Shown: piece after piece, positions 23,098 to 33,787 of the stretch
Position numbering within the stretch: position 1 is the first letter of the stretch
Layout: each line of letters begins with the position of its first letter
Assembly (NCBI GenBank): GCA_029959085.1
Contig: JARWIR010000005.1
Span: forward strand, 4,962,501 to 5,026,500
Direction: 5' to 3'
DNA length: 64,000 nt
From: Nemophila menziesii
Taxonomy: Eukaryota; Streptophyta; Magnoliopsida; Boraginales; Hydrophyllaceae
Made by a program: the position numbers and the translations under genes
The notes under the pieces: generated by a model
What the model was told of the DNA's origin: nothing
The model's database searches: none
The model's input: only the letters and a program-made list of their open reading frames with translations

Positions 23098-23135
23098 TGT
23101 ATTTATAGGATTTTGGCTGTCAAAAGTCAACTAGG
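23098..23135 (-). promoter_or_regulatory. TATA box and W-box upstream of the GASA gene
   Basis: On the minus strand CCTATAAATAC lies about 40 bases before the start codon, and AGTTGACTTTTGAC (two TTGAC W-box cores) lies 20 bases further up. The TATA-to-ATG distance implies a very short leader. The decayed paralogue has the same pair (48268-48301). Confidence 0.5.
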
Positions 23136-23419
23136 ATGGGATTGACTTGAAACTATACAAATATTACTGAGATAATAATAATTAAACATGAGTGGAGTGG
23201 AATGTGGATGCATTTCACCTGCTAAGTTAGAAAACTTTATTAGGAATAATAATATACAAAATATAATAAAAACAATAATAACAATATTCATACTAAATTT
23301 AAAAACAAATTAAAAAAAAACCTGCAAACAAATTCAAAATTAATTGCAATTCACCTTTCTCTGAAAAAGAAATAGCTATTGCATGTTTAATAAGAAATTC
23401 TAACGGTGATTTTATAACA

Positions 23420-23850
23420 GGAATGAGTTGAAAAGTTGTAACAGATCCGGTGTTGGAAGCAGAGGCCGCAAGAATTATGAGAGCTACTGAAATGGCATTG
23501 GAGTTGCCTTTTAACAGTGTAATCATAGAAAATGACGCAGAAAAAATCATGAAACCCTTTTTTTCAAACTAAATAATTTGAATCATTCAATTAAAAATCT
23601 TATTTGTAATATATATTATTTTGTTAAACTTTTAAACCCTAGTTTTACTTTTATCTCTAGAAATAGAAACATGGTCGCTGACTTAGTTGCCAAACAGGAG
23701 CTCTTTAGCATTTTGTTTTACGATCGAGAGACTTGTATCGCTTCCTAGTTAACAGATATTTTACATTTTGATAACGAGTCTTTAGATAAGCTAATTTATA
23801 ACCGTTTTGACTTTATCTATCTATAGATTATGTTTTCAAAAAAAAAAAAG
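23420..23850 (+). pseudogene. 5'-truncated LINE with RNase H end and poly(A)
   Basis: Plus-strand translation gives DPVLEAEAARIMRATEMALE and NSVIIENDAEKIM, then after a stop SRNRNMVADLVAKQELF: the Glu, Asp and final Asp motifs of LINE RNase H in order. A pure A run at 23837-23849 ends it. Only the last 400 bases of the element are recognisable. Confidence 0.75.
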
Positions 23851-24929
23851 GAACAACTTGTGACATGGAATTATGTGAAGATTTTTTTTGTTCAAATCGT
23901 TATTTGGAGATGAAAGCTAGTAACATATTGGAGCAAATATATTTATTCAAAAATTTGCACAATATCAAATTATTATTAGTAACGTGATAGTATTTAATTA
24001 AATTTTAATTATTAATATTAAATTTTCTAATCTAATTTTATATAATTAAAAATTTATATCCAATTAAAATATATTATATTATTAATGATATTTCGGTGGT
24101 ATGAATTTTAATGATATTAAAGACTAGGTATGATGTGGATAAAAGTTTTTCGAATTTTTTTGGTAAGAATTAATTATTTAAGGTGGTTAAAATATATCAT
24201 ACCACGGAAGAAATGAAGAGTCAAATCATGCACGAATCGAGAAGTCTGGGTCGTCCTCTTTGCAATGCGATCAACGGGTAGGGTAAACTTCACAAGTAGT
24301 TCTTTCTATTCGGGCAACCTTGAAATTATTCAAGGAATTAAAAAAAAACTAAATAAAAAATTCTACCAATCATCAGTGAGATGTGGAAATGGATGACGAA
24401 AATTTCAAATTGAAATATCTACCATATCAATCTAGACATGAATGCAAATTGAGTTGTGAAATGTGCTAGACTGAACATCAATGTCTTAAATTGAAAATGT
24501 AATTCGGTTTTAGATAGTTTTACTTATCTAGATATCTTATGTAGAAATAAGGAAATATGATAAGATGATATTTATAAAGTGGTATATACAAAATCATCAT
24601 AAAGAGATGGTTAAAATATATCCAAAGATGAATACATATGTGAACTGGATGACTAAACTTGGTATCTATCATTCATAGGCGTTCACTATATATAAAGATT
24701 CACTAAACATTCAATAAAATATCATGAGATTATTGTAAATGGAAAATGACTAGGGCGATCTACTATTCCGTCCCCTATTTTGGGTAATGTGAGACTACTT
24801 CTAGCCTAATCGTCTAATGTATCAAAATATATTGTGGCTTGGGATTGCTCTAATAAAAAATAATTAAGTTCTACTATACATCAAGCATAAGGAAATTTCC
24901 AACTTAAGGATAAGTAATAATGGTTATGG
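23851..24929. other. AT-rich gene-less stretch
   Basis: No open frames of note, no terminal repeats recognised. Confidence 0.5.
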
Positions 24930-25140
24930 GTCGTTAAATCAGTTGAGTTAGCTCAATTGGCCAGATTCTTGTTATTTCTTCAGTCTTTAAATGGAGTAAA
25001 GCAAGAAGTACATGATTCGAATCCCTTTCATAAACATAGGTAACCTAGTTCTGATTTACCTGGAAATATACACAAAGAAGAATTAAGTGTCATAAGTGGA
25101 CCAGTCTTTCATAAAATATTTTTATGAATAGGTTGTAATA
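24930..25140 (+). mobile_element. Possible tRNA-derived SINE
   Basis: Contains an A-box-like TAGCTCAATTGG (24949-24960) and a B-box-like GATTCGAATCC (25014-25024), the two internal RNA polymerase III promoter blocks of tRNA-derived SINEs. The spacing (about 55 bases) is longer than in most tRNA genes, and no poly(A) tail or target duplication is clear. Weak call. Confidence 0.3.
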
Positions 25141-26264
25141 GAAAATAATTATTTTATATCTTGTTTGAGAAATAACACTTTGTCGAGAGATTTGTTATGA
25201 TTGGATAAATTTTATGATCACACACAACTCATTCTTATGATCTTTTATGGGAAAAACTTCAACTGTTTACTTGGATATTTAGATATCTAAGCATCATGTT
25301 AGCGGAATTTCTTTCAAGAAAATAGAAAGCTGAAAGATGCAATTATAATCAAATGGGGAAGTCTTAATAAAAACAATATTACAGTCTACAAACGATTACG
25401 ACATTACATAATGTCTCTTTTTCTATTAGTTTTTGTAATAATTTAATTTTGTTAATTTCAAATTTTTGGTAAAACTCTAGGAAAAAGAATCAAATTCTTA
25501 GATACTTTTTTTTCTATTGTCAGTGTGTTTAAATTTTAACATAAATATTATTTTATTTTTTATTTGTGTTTGTATTGGATGGATTGTGTTGATTTTTTAT
25601 TTTAGACAATGGATTAATTGATTAGATAATCATTAAATATTAAGTAAGAAATATTTTATTGGGAGGCCTGAGCCATCTAATCGATATATGAAGTCTATTA
25701 ATCGGGTTTGGACGGTTCATTATGCGAATTGGATAATCTGTTAATTGATCAATGCCTTGTACATTTTAGCCACCTATTTATAATGTAAGAGGTTACTAAA
25801 TTAAAGAAGTCGATTTAGCAGGAAAAAAATATCATCGAAAGCCAAATCTTTTAGATAAAGGTGCAAATATCTCCACAACAAGGGTAATCCAAACTTGGAT
25901 TACCCTGATTTAAGTACAAGAAAAATTGGTAAGTGTGGAAAGTAAAGTCAACTAAAATAAATCGGAGGCTCTGTCAAATTCGGCTAGTAAGGAAGATGGA
26001 GGGTGTATCGTGTATGTCCTAAGATAGAAGTTTATCAATTCAAATTTAAGTTCACATGCGATAACCATGTGCATATATCATCGACATGGTGTGAATAGTA
26101 ATAATCAAATAAATGGAACGCAATTCCAAAGATTCTTCACTTAATAAGTCAATTGCTGAATTACAGTATGTTAATACAAGTGACGGAAATGTAACTCTTA
26201 AGATGGTCGAGTTTGCGTTCCTTCAACATTTTTTCTCTTGGGTCAAAATTTTCTTTGAACTGGA
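25141..26264. other. AT-rich gene-less stretch
   Basis: No gene, RNA or element end recognised. Confidence 0.5.
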
Positions 26265-26294
26265 GTTTGTTAATTTTTTTTTTTGACATCGGAA

Positions 26295-26308
26295 GGTGCC
26301 GTAGCACC
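26295..26308 (-). other. 3'-terminal UNCG-type hairpin of LINE
   Basis: Minus-strand GGTGCTACGGCACC is a perfect 5-bp stem with a TACG loop closed by C-G, the cUNCGg tetraloop class. It lies 10 bases before the poly(A) tail. In plant L1 elements a short 3' stem-loop is the RNA feature recognised by the reverse transcriptase, so this is the likely priming-recognition element. Confidence 0.65.
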
Positions 26309-26544
26309 AAAAGAAAATCGTCTAACCAATTCCTAATTTACATAATTTATTGGGTGAATTATCTATAGGGTCTTAGGAGCACTATTTTTTCTCTATAGAG
26401 TAGTGTCTTGAAAGTTGTTATTCTTAGAGACCTCATTTTTTACAATAGTCTTTCCTACCCTTACTAACACTAAAAGACAAAGTAGTATGATGTCATTGTT
26501 TCTCTCTCCTCTATCACTACCCACCTACCACCTACCACCCATCT

Positions 26545-26632
26545 CCGACCTCCGACCATCTACCACCGACCTCCGACCACCGACCACCGACCACCGACCA
26601 CCGACCTCCGACCACCGACCACCAGTCACCGG
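26545..26632 (+). repeat. CCGACC(A/T)C minisatellite in MULE copy B
   Basis: About ten copies of CCGACC(A/T)CC with T/A variation, sharply bounded. The same tract occurs as its complement in copy C (51120-51235) and as a short stub in copy A (6256-6282). Confidence 0.85.
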
Positions 26633-27383
26633 AAAAACATAGAGTATCGAAAAACCTGAGAGTACTCTCAGTTTTTCCCGATACCAGTCACCGGAAAAAA
26701 CATAGAGTATCGGAAAAAACTGAGAGTACTCTATGAAAAAGAGAGAGTACTCTCAGTTTTTCCCGATACTCTATGAAAATATAGAGTACTCCGAGAATTA
26801 AAAGAATACTCTAACAATTTAACCGAATACTCTGTAAAAAAGTCAGAGTACTCTATAAAATAGATGGAGTACTCTTAGAAATTACATAAATACTCTATAA
26901 ACACAAGGCACAAAAATAGTCAAAAAAAAGCTTTTATTCACATTTATTACACTTTTTTAAACAATTACAAAAAGATATACAATTAAAAAATAAAAAAAAC
27001 TACAAACATTAAGTGGTTTGACCAGATCTAGATCTGGTCAACCATTTCAAACTAAACAAAAAAAAAAAAAAAAAAAAAAAACAGCTTCACGCGTGAACGG
27101 CGAAGCACACAGCTGCAGCAAAAACTCCGGCGAAACAAGCTGTAACATCACCACTGTATCTCTCCTACACCACTCACAAAGCGCCACCACCACCACCATA
27201 AAATTCCACCATAAACTCCGGTGGTTACCTGTTACGTTCGAGCCCCCCTTTCTTCAGCGAGATCCGGCGAGCTTCAGGGAGATCCGGCGAAGCACCACCA
27301 CACCTAAAAGCTTCCTGCAGTGGTAGATCAAGCAGCCTTCCTCTTTTGTTGCTGCAGAAATCCGGCGAGGCTAGCTTCAATTC

Positions 27384-27545
27384 TTCGAACGGATGTCTTC
27401 AGCCATGAACGGAGGTCCTCCAGCTCCGAACGGGGCCGCTGCTCAGTGGCGGTGGTTGTCTCAGCTTCGAACGGATGTCTTCAGCCTCGAATGGAGGTCC
27501 TTCAGCTCCGAACGGAGCAGCTGCGGGTGGCGGTGGTTGTCTGGT
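27384..27545 (+). repeat. 82-bp tandem duplication in MULE copy B
   Basis: Units start at CGAACGGATGTCTTCAGCC (27386) and again at 27468, sharing GGAGGTCCT.CAGCTCCGAA and GGCGGTGGTTGTCT. The unit is GC-rich and looks exonic or leader-like. A comparable duplication of different sequence exists in copies C and E. Confidence 0.8.
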
Positions 27546-30500
27546 GAGCTCAGCTTTGCAGATGTGGCCATCTCAGATGGCGGTGGTGGTGTTATGGTGG
27601 AGGCGGCGGTTTTATGGTGGAGGTGGCGATTTTAGGTTAATGAGGGAAGAGGGAGGTGGTGGTGGCTATGGTGGCTATGGTGGAGGTTTATGAGAGAGGA
27701 GAGAGGATAGAACTTTTGGTTTAGAATGGTTCACGTATAAAGAAATGAAATTAGGTTTAGAAATAAAATGTAATGTTAGTATATATATAAGTCTAAAAGG
27801 GTATAAAGGTAACAGGGGTTTTGGGGTTCATGTGTTAAAAAGTTACTGAGGTCTTTAGTAAGAAGAGGCTCTAGGTGGGGGTGCTAACTCGAAGAGGGGT
27901 GTGTCTTCAAGACCCCTATGGTAATAATCTCTAATTTATTTGATAAATCGGGATGATAAGTAGTCGTCTCCCGATCCTTCAACGCCCCGTGCCTAGCTTC
28001 TTTAGCAACCCTATCCGCGATACAGTTGAGGTTCCTCTTGATGTGTTTAAACTTCAAGAAAGTACTCCCATTCGCCTTGTGGATAATATTGCGAAGAATA
28101 GGTTGAATAGCCCAACCTGCTGCTGACACCTGCTTGATACCTTGAATAACTTCAAGGTTGTCTGACAAAATGACCGTTTTTTTATCCGGATGTATATTGA
28201 ATGCTTCAACTCCGTTGAGGACCGCTAGTGCTTCACCTTCAACTATTGAGTTACAATCTGCCATCCCGCTATATTTAGTTATCGTTTTATCCGGAAACTG
28301 TGTAATGATCACTGCTAAACCTGTAGGTTCATACTTGTTCTTAAACGCTGCGTCACAGTGAATTTCTACTTCATTAATTTCTTCCTCTTCTTGATAAGTT
28401 GTCTCTATTTGCCTATTTTCCTTGAATTTCTTGCAATTGTTGAAGTCTTTCCAATTGATGCCATGAACTTCTTCGATGAGTTTAGTTGTGTTTCTTATGA
28501 GATTGTCTCCTTCTATTTTCGTGTCTTCGTGTATCGCCTTCATTTTCCCTTTCCAAATATTCCATAGATTTATCATAATTAGGTCTCTTACCACCCCTTC
28601 ATCCCATCCTTCTTCCTTATAGGCTTTGATTATATTTAAAAACCAGTTATCAATAGTCTCTTTCAGTTCCTCCTCTATTCGGATCTGGAGTGGTATTCCA
28701 GCCCAGATCTCTTTACACATCTTACAAGTTAACAACAGGTGCTCAACTGTCTCATTGTCTTTCCTGCACCAAGGGCATTCCTTGGTTTCTGAGCATTTTC
28801 TTTTTTTCAGGTTTTCTTTGGTAGGAAGAGCATTATTAACCGCTCTCCACATAAATAATTTGATCTTCTTAGGTATATTTGATTTCCATATAGTATTCCA
28901 GACTTCTGGGTTTTGTTTATTACTGTTTGTTGAAGTGTTTGGTTTCTTAGCAATATACTCTTCAGTAATGATTTTGTACCCTGTCTTTGTGTTATACGTC
29001 CCTTCCTTTGAATAAGGCCAAACATATCTATCCTCTTGAGGCATTTCATGTAGTCTAATTCTTTTTATGAGTGGGATGATAGGTTTCGGGAATAGATCAT
29101 CGAGTAGTTCTAAATCCCATTTCATCTCATTTTGACTAAATAGTTCACTTACTTTTCCAATCTTGCAGTTATTTGGTTTTTCTATTTTCCATTCTGTATC
29201 TATCCATTTGTCCTCCCATATATTGATGTTCTCCCCATTCCCAACTATATGTATTCCATGTTTTTTGATAAAGTCTCGTCCTTCAATAAGGCTGGCCCAA
29301 CTCCATGTTCTGCTTTGCTTTAGTTTACAATTTAAAAATGACGTTTTGGGAAAATAAATACCTTTTAACAATTTGGCAGCTAGTGTAGTTTGGTTGTGTA
29401 TCAGTTTCCATGCCTGAGCTCCTAGAAGTGCCGTGTTCATTCTTTTGAAATCCTTGAAACCTAGTCCGCCTATGAGTTTCCCAACAGCTACTTTTTCCCA
29501 TGCAAGCCAGTGTATCCTATTTTTCTCACCTGAGTTCCACCAAAAATTTGAGATAGCCGAGATTAACCTGTTACAAAAAAGCAACTGGAAAAGAAAAGAT
29601 TGACATATAATAGTTAGGAATAGCTTGGAGGATGGCTTTTATGAGAACCTCTTTCCCTCCCTCGGAAAGAAGTTTCGCTTTCCATCCCTCCGTATGTTTG
29701 AACACTTTCTCCGCGATCCATTCTAATGACTCCACTTTAGATCTTTTGTGACATAATGGAATGCCCAGATAAGAGCCTAAATTCGTTGTTTCTTTCATTT
29801 TTAATGTATCAGTAACAACTTTTTTGTGATCTTCTGTAGTTTCTTTACTGAAAAGAATAGATGATTTATGTAGGTTAATACTTTGACCTGAGCCCTCGCA
29901 GTAGGTATCGAGGCATTCTTTAAAGCATTCCAAATTCGTATCTTCTATATTCAGAAAAAACAATGAGTCATCTGCAAAAAGAAGGTGAGAGATGATGGGA
30001 CAATTCCTGTTAATTTGAATACCCTTAATTTCACCCTCCTCAACATTGTGGTTGATAAGGGTGATCAAAGCTTCCGTCATGATAGAAAAGAGGAATGGAG
30101 ACAAGGGGTCCCCTTGTCTAAGACCTCGACCTGCATTAAATTTTGTGAGTCGTTCCCCGTTAAGGTTAATATTAAAAGATACTGTAGTAATACAATTTTT
30201 AATCCAATTGATCCAAGTGTCACAGAACCCCATTTTTTTTAGAATGAGGATAATAAAGTCCCATTTTACCTGGTCGTACGCTTTCCTCATATCTATTTTT
30301 ATAGCAGCCATATGTTTCTTATTTCTCCTTTTTTTGTTCATAAAGAAAGAAATTTCCTGTGCTATGATGATATTATCCTGTATAGCTCTCCCTTTAATAA
30401 ATGCTGACTGTGTCGGAGAGATAATGTCATTCATAATGTTTCTGAGCCTGTTGGATAGAATTTTTGCTATAATCTTATAAATGAAATTGACACAAGAGAT

Positions 30501-32040
30501 AGGTCTAAAGTCCCCAAGGTTTTCTTGGGAATCCCCTTTGGGTATAAGTGTAATAAGAGTGTCATTAATTTTTTCGATAGAAATATTAAACTCAAAAAAA
30601 TCAAAAATAACTTTAAGGACATCATTTTTGATGATATCCCAGAATTCTTTGTAGAATTTCCCGTTCAATCCATCGGGGCCTGGGGCCTTAGAAGCTGAAA
30701 GCTCAGTTATAGCATTCTCAATTTCCTCTATACTGGGTTTTTTGTGATTTCGTCATTTATTTCATTCGTTATACATGGCCTAACATATTGTACTGCTTTA
30801 TCCATATCTGTTGGGTTTGTAGGTCTATCTGAAAAAAGGTCGGTGTAGAAATTTTGAAAGCAGTTATTAATTCCCTCATTACTTTCTTCCCAATCCCCCA
30901 TCTCGTTTCTAATGCGTGTTACTCTATTATGTTTCCTTCTCTGAATCGTGGCCATATGAAAATATTTGGTATTTTTATCTCCATATAATAACCAGTTTTG
31001 TCTAGACCTATCGTACCAATATTATTCCTCTTTTTCATATTCTTCTTTTATTTCTTTTTTTATTTCCTTTTCCTCGTTAATGTTATTGTTTGTTGGGGAG
31101 CAATTATTAAGGAAAGTCAATCTTTCTTGGAGTTTTTTTATGTTGGTTTCATGATTCCTGAAAGTCTTAATACTCCACTTACTAAGGTCTTTTTTTGTAT
31201 TTTCTCTCCTAATGATTAGATTGGTCATGGGGTTATTATGGTTTTTTTTATTCCAACTTGTTTCAATAACGTCTTTGCATTCGTTATGATCTAACCACCT
31301 AGTTTTAAATTTAAAAAACTTGCACCCAATTTTCATATTAAAATCAAAGTGGAGAATGAGAGGAGAATGATCCGACCCGATAGCAAGAGGTACAAAAATC
31401 TGCGATCTTGGGAATAATTTGGTCCATTCGTATGTTGCTAGTCCCCTATCGATTCTAGTCTTGACGTGTTTGTCACCCTCCATCCTGTTTGACCAAGTAA
31501 AAAAACATCCATTAGATTTAATTTCCATAAGTGAATTAGTAGAAGTAAAGTTAACGAAATCATTGATATGTGTCATGTTAGCGGGGTTTCGACTTTGTTT
31601 TTCATTCATGTTAAGTATGTCATTGAAATCACCCATGATCATCCATGGGTCCTTTATATCACTACTCCACCTTGTGATTTCTTCTCTTATGTTTCTCCTG
31701 TCATTATAATCATTTGGTGCATGAATGAAAACCATAAAGTGGCAAGAGGAAAGATCATTAATTCTAACTATTACAAACGAGTTGCAAGCCAAAATGACAT
31801 CAAGGCATACAAAAGAATGCCACAAAACCAGAAACCCACCAGAATGGAAAGCTTTTCCAGTGGGTTCAACACAAAAGGACTGCTCAAAACCTAATCTTCT
31901 AACAATGCTTTGAGAATCCTCTTCTCGCAGCATTGTTTCACAACAGACCAAAACTCCAGGACGATATCTAATATTCAACGAGCTTAAGCGAGTCAATGTC
32001 AAAGGGGCTCGTACACCTTGGACATTCCAAAATATCGTCG

Positions 32041-32044
32041 TCAT
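32041..32044 (-). other. ATGA stop/start overlap, ORF1/ORF2
   Basis: Minus strand reads TTTACATGACGACG: ORF1 ends ..F-T-TGA and ORF2 starts ATG-ACG-ACG, sharing ATGA. Same arrangement as at 3689-3694 and 62827-62830. Confidence 0.8.
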
Positions 32045-33525
32045 GTAAAACCCGCGGCTTTTGAGGAGTTGCCGCCTCCTTTACTTACCTCCTCTTCTCC
32101 ATACATGTCATCATTAGCATCCTGATACTTAAAGTTCATATCATCATCCTCACTTCCACCTTCATAAATCTTTTCGAAATAACTCTCACTTTGTTCGAAA
32201 CTGTCAACATCTTCCTCCTTAGGCTCGAACTGGGATTCGTATTCATCAATCAATCTTGAAAGATTGCCAGCACTTGATGTCCTTTGCCCTTGCTTCTCTC
32301 CTTTATCTAATGCTTCCTCTTCTTGTCCAATAAAGATACTAAACTGATTATTGTTAACAAAGTCCTCAACTAGATTAATAATTCTCAGTTTTCCCTCTCC
32401 CCCTACAGATTGAACCTTCCCTCTCAGTTGCTCCTTATCAGCTGTTCCAAACCTCAGCTCTCTTTCTTCATTATTCACAACTCTTAATTCCTTAAAACCT
32501 CCTAAGAACAAGGTTTTCCCTACGTTGCATGTGCCCCTATATGCTGCAATTGTCACTTTCTTCCTAAGATCGATGGCCGTCTGAGAACCCCCATATGCAA
32601 TAATTGTCATCTTATTCATAAGATCGATGGCCATCTGAGTAACAACATAAAGATACTGTAAACCTTCATATAATCTTATAACCATCTTGTTAGAATTAAT
32701 GCTCCCAAAACACTTAGGATTGTTTTGTTTCTCCAATCCTCTATTGTCATTTACCCCATTTCTTGTCCAAACTCTGTCCATACCTGAAATGTTACCTCTA
32801 CTGCACCAACCAGCTCCAACAGTTATCATTTGTTTACTTCCATTTTCACCCCAAAACATCACTGTCTTTGAGACATTCAGCAGAACGACTTTGCACTTGT
32901 TACGGTCTTTAAGAGAAACGATTCGCATATAGAAGTCACAGCGAGATTGATCTCCCAAGTCATCTTTTCCTTTGGATCGCGTTATAGTATTGGCCTGCCA
33001 TTTTATGTCCAGCCCAGTGTTGTTACAGGCCCATTTAATCTTCCCAGCTTCCATCGGCGGTAATCCAAAAGACTTTGGAAGAGATTTAATCCACTTATTG
33101 TTGGATCTATTAGTGGTTATCCTCTTAGATCCTAAACTAGATTCCCTAATATTCCAATTAACGCAACAGGTAAGATTTTCCATAATGAAAGTTCTCGTTA
33201 TCCTAATCAATTCCGGACTCCAATTGGGATGTGTAGATCGAGATTCTATCAGATCAAAGTCCAGAATTTTCTTTTGTGGGTCTCGATCGATCTTGTGAGA
33301 TTCATCTATGGAAGGAAAATAAACCCCTGTACTAACCTTAATCCATCCTTTCTCAGATTGATTCTCTATTATTCTAGTATGTGCTCTAGCTGTATAGATT
33401 CGACAATACTCTGCTTGGAAAGGTCTTGATGGATTGATATTTTTTGTTTGCTGATGTCCCGATCTTGTTTTGCCTCCTGTGGTTTCTTTTTCTAAAATCT
33501 GAATCCCATCAGTTGAAATACCCAT
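32041..33525 (-). CDS. LINE ORF1, atypical (no zinc knuckle)
   Basis: 494 residues from ATG 33525 without a break. Position and overlap with ORF2 identify it as ORF1, but I see neither a DUF4283 pattern nor a CCHC motif. The N-terminal half is basic (SEKGWIKVSTGVYFPSIDE.., ILDFDLIESRSTHPNWSPEL). The centre has an imperfect 20-residue duplication (QMAIDLMNKMTIIAYGGS / QTAIDLRKKVTIAAYRGT). The C-terminal 110 residues are very acidic (EPKEEDVDSFEQSESYFE..GGSEDDDMNF). Presumably RNA binding through the basic half; that is inference. Confidence 0.75.
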   Translation of the reverse strand: MGISTDGIQILEKETTGGKTRSGHQQTKNINPSRPFQAEYCRIYTARAHTRIIENQSEKGWIKVSTGVYFPSIDESHKIDRDPQKKILDFDLIESRSTHPNWSPELIRITRTFIMENLTCCVNWNIRESSLGSKRITTNRSNNKWIKSLPKSFGLPPMEAGKIKWACNNTGLDIKWQANTITRSKGKDDLGDQSRCDFYMRIVSLKDRNKCKVVLLNVSKTVMFWGENGSKQMITVGAGWCSRGNISGMDRVWTRNGVNDNRGLEKQNNPKCFGSINSNKMVIRLYEGLQYLYVVTQMAIDLMNKMTIIAYGGSQTAIDLRKKVTIAAYRGTCNVGKTLFLGGFKELRVVNNEERELRFGTADKEQLRGKVQSVGGEGKLRIINLVEDFVNNNQFSIFIGQEEEALDKGEKQGQRTSSAGNLSRLIDEYESQFEPKEEDVDSFEQSESYFEKIYEGGSEDDDMNFKYQDANDDMYGEEEVSKGGGNSSKAAGFT

Positions 33526-33737
33526 TCCAATTATACACCTTTGGAGGACGAGAGAGAAAGGTGTGGCTCCTTTGCCTTGTCGTGCTGATGAAGAAGGCGG
33601 TGTAACAAAGATTTTCAGATCAAAAGAACTGTAACCCTAAGAGAGAGAAAAGAAAGGCCTAATTCTAGAGAGAGAAGAGAGAATTCGTTTGGTTCTTTTT
33701 CGATTATTATATTGGTAAAAAGACTTGTTTGTTAATT

Positions 33738-33787
33738 AAACATGATATTTATTTGCTTCAGTAATCATTTGTTGAAATTTAACTTGT
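33738..33787. other. Spacer between two LINEs
   Basis: Fifty AT-rich bases separate the 5' target duplication of one LINE from the poly(A) of the next; both are on the minus strand. Confidence 0.6.

Larger units (their letters stand above)
26352..27931 (+). mobile_element. Non-autonomous Mutator-like element, copy B (1580 bp)
   Basis: Perfect 9-bp duplication TAATTTATT (26343-26351, 27932-27940), equal to three LINE codons. Ends GGGTGAATTATCTATAGGGT and, inward from the right, GAGATTATTACCATAGGGGT; both continue as CTT, and weaker pairing extends about 130 bp (AGAGACCTCA.., TACCCTT). Inside: CCGACC minisatellite (26545-26632), GAGTACTC array (26655-26900), A-rich centre, GC-rich segment (27070-27690) with an 82-bp tandem duplication. 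Same family and orientation as copy A. Its small open frames look like by-products of GC-rich sequence. Confidence 0.87.
26322..32044 (-). pseudogene. LINE ORF2: EN-RT-zf-RVT-RNase H polyprotein
   Basis: ATG at 32044, overlapping the ORF1 stop. Endonuclease: FWNVQGV, catalytic E in VCCETML, GDFNDIL, SDHSPLIL. RT: ASKAPGPDGL, GRGLRQGDPLSPFLF, FADDSLFFL. Then zf-RVT CPWCRKDNETVEHLLLTC and an intact RNase H with HCDAAF, VEGEALAV, LSDNLEV and CIADRVAKEA. Lesions: nonsense TAA at 31024-31022; an indel in an A run at about 30740 (minus strand); an indel in a T run at about 29577; and MULE copy B, which replaces the last six codons and appends EIITIGVLKTHPSSS before a stop at 27884. Without the insertion the frame would end at TAG 26324-26322. 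All domains are otherwise well preserved. Confidence 0.87.
26276..33726 (-). mobile_element. L1-type LINE with TSD, split by MULE copy B
   Basis: Minus-strand LINE bounded by an 11-bp direct repeat GTTTGTTAATT (26265-26275 and 33727-33737), partly shared with the poly(A) tail (T run 26274-26284 on the plus strand). Order on the minus strand: leader with CTCTCT tracts, ORF1 (33525-32041), ORF2 (32044-26322), a 3' untranslated region of only about 40 bases ending in a hairpin, then poly(A). MULE copy B sits in the last codons of ORF2. It is a different subfamily from the LINE at 1-5.7 kb: ORF1 has no zinc knuckle. Confidence 0.85.

Noticed and set aside
26545..26632. CRISPR-like look of the regular CCGACC tract and GTAC arrays
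   Set aside because: Units are too short, spacers are not unique, and this is a plant genome. They are minisatellites within transposons.
27018..27693. Overlapping plus-strand open frames in MULE copy B
   Set aside because: Three frames are open at once because of GC-rich tandem duplication. There is no domain, and copies A and C do not conserve them.
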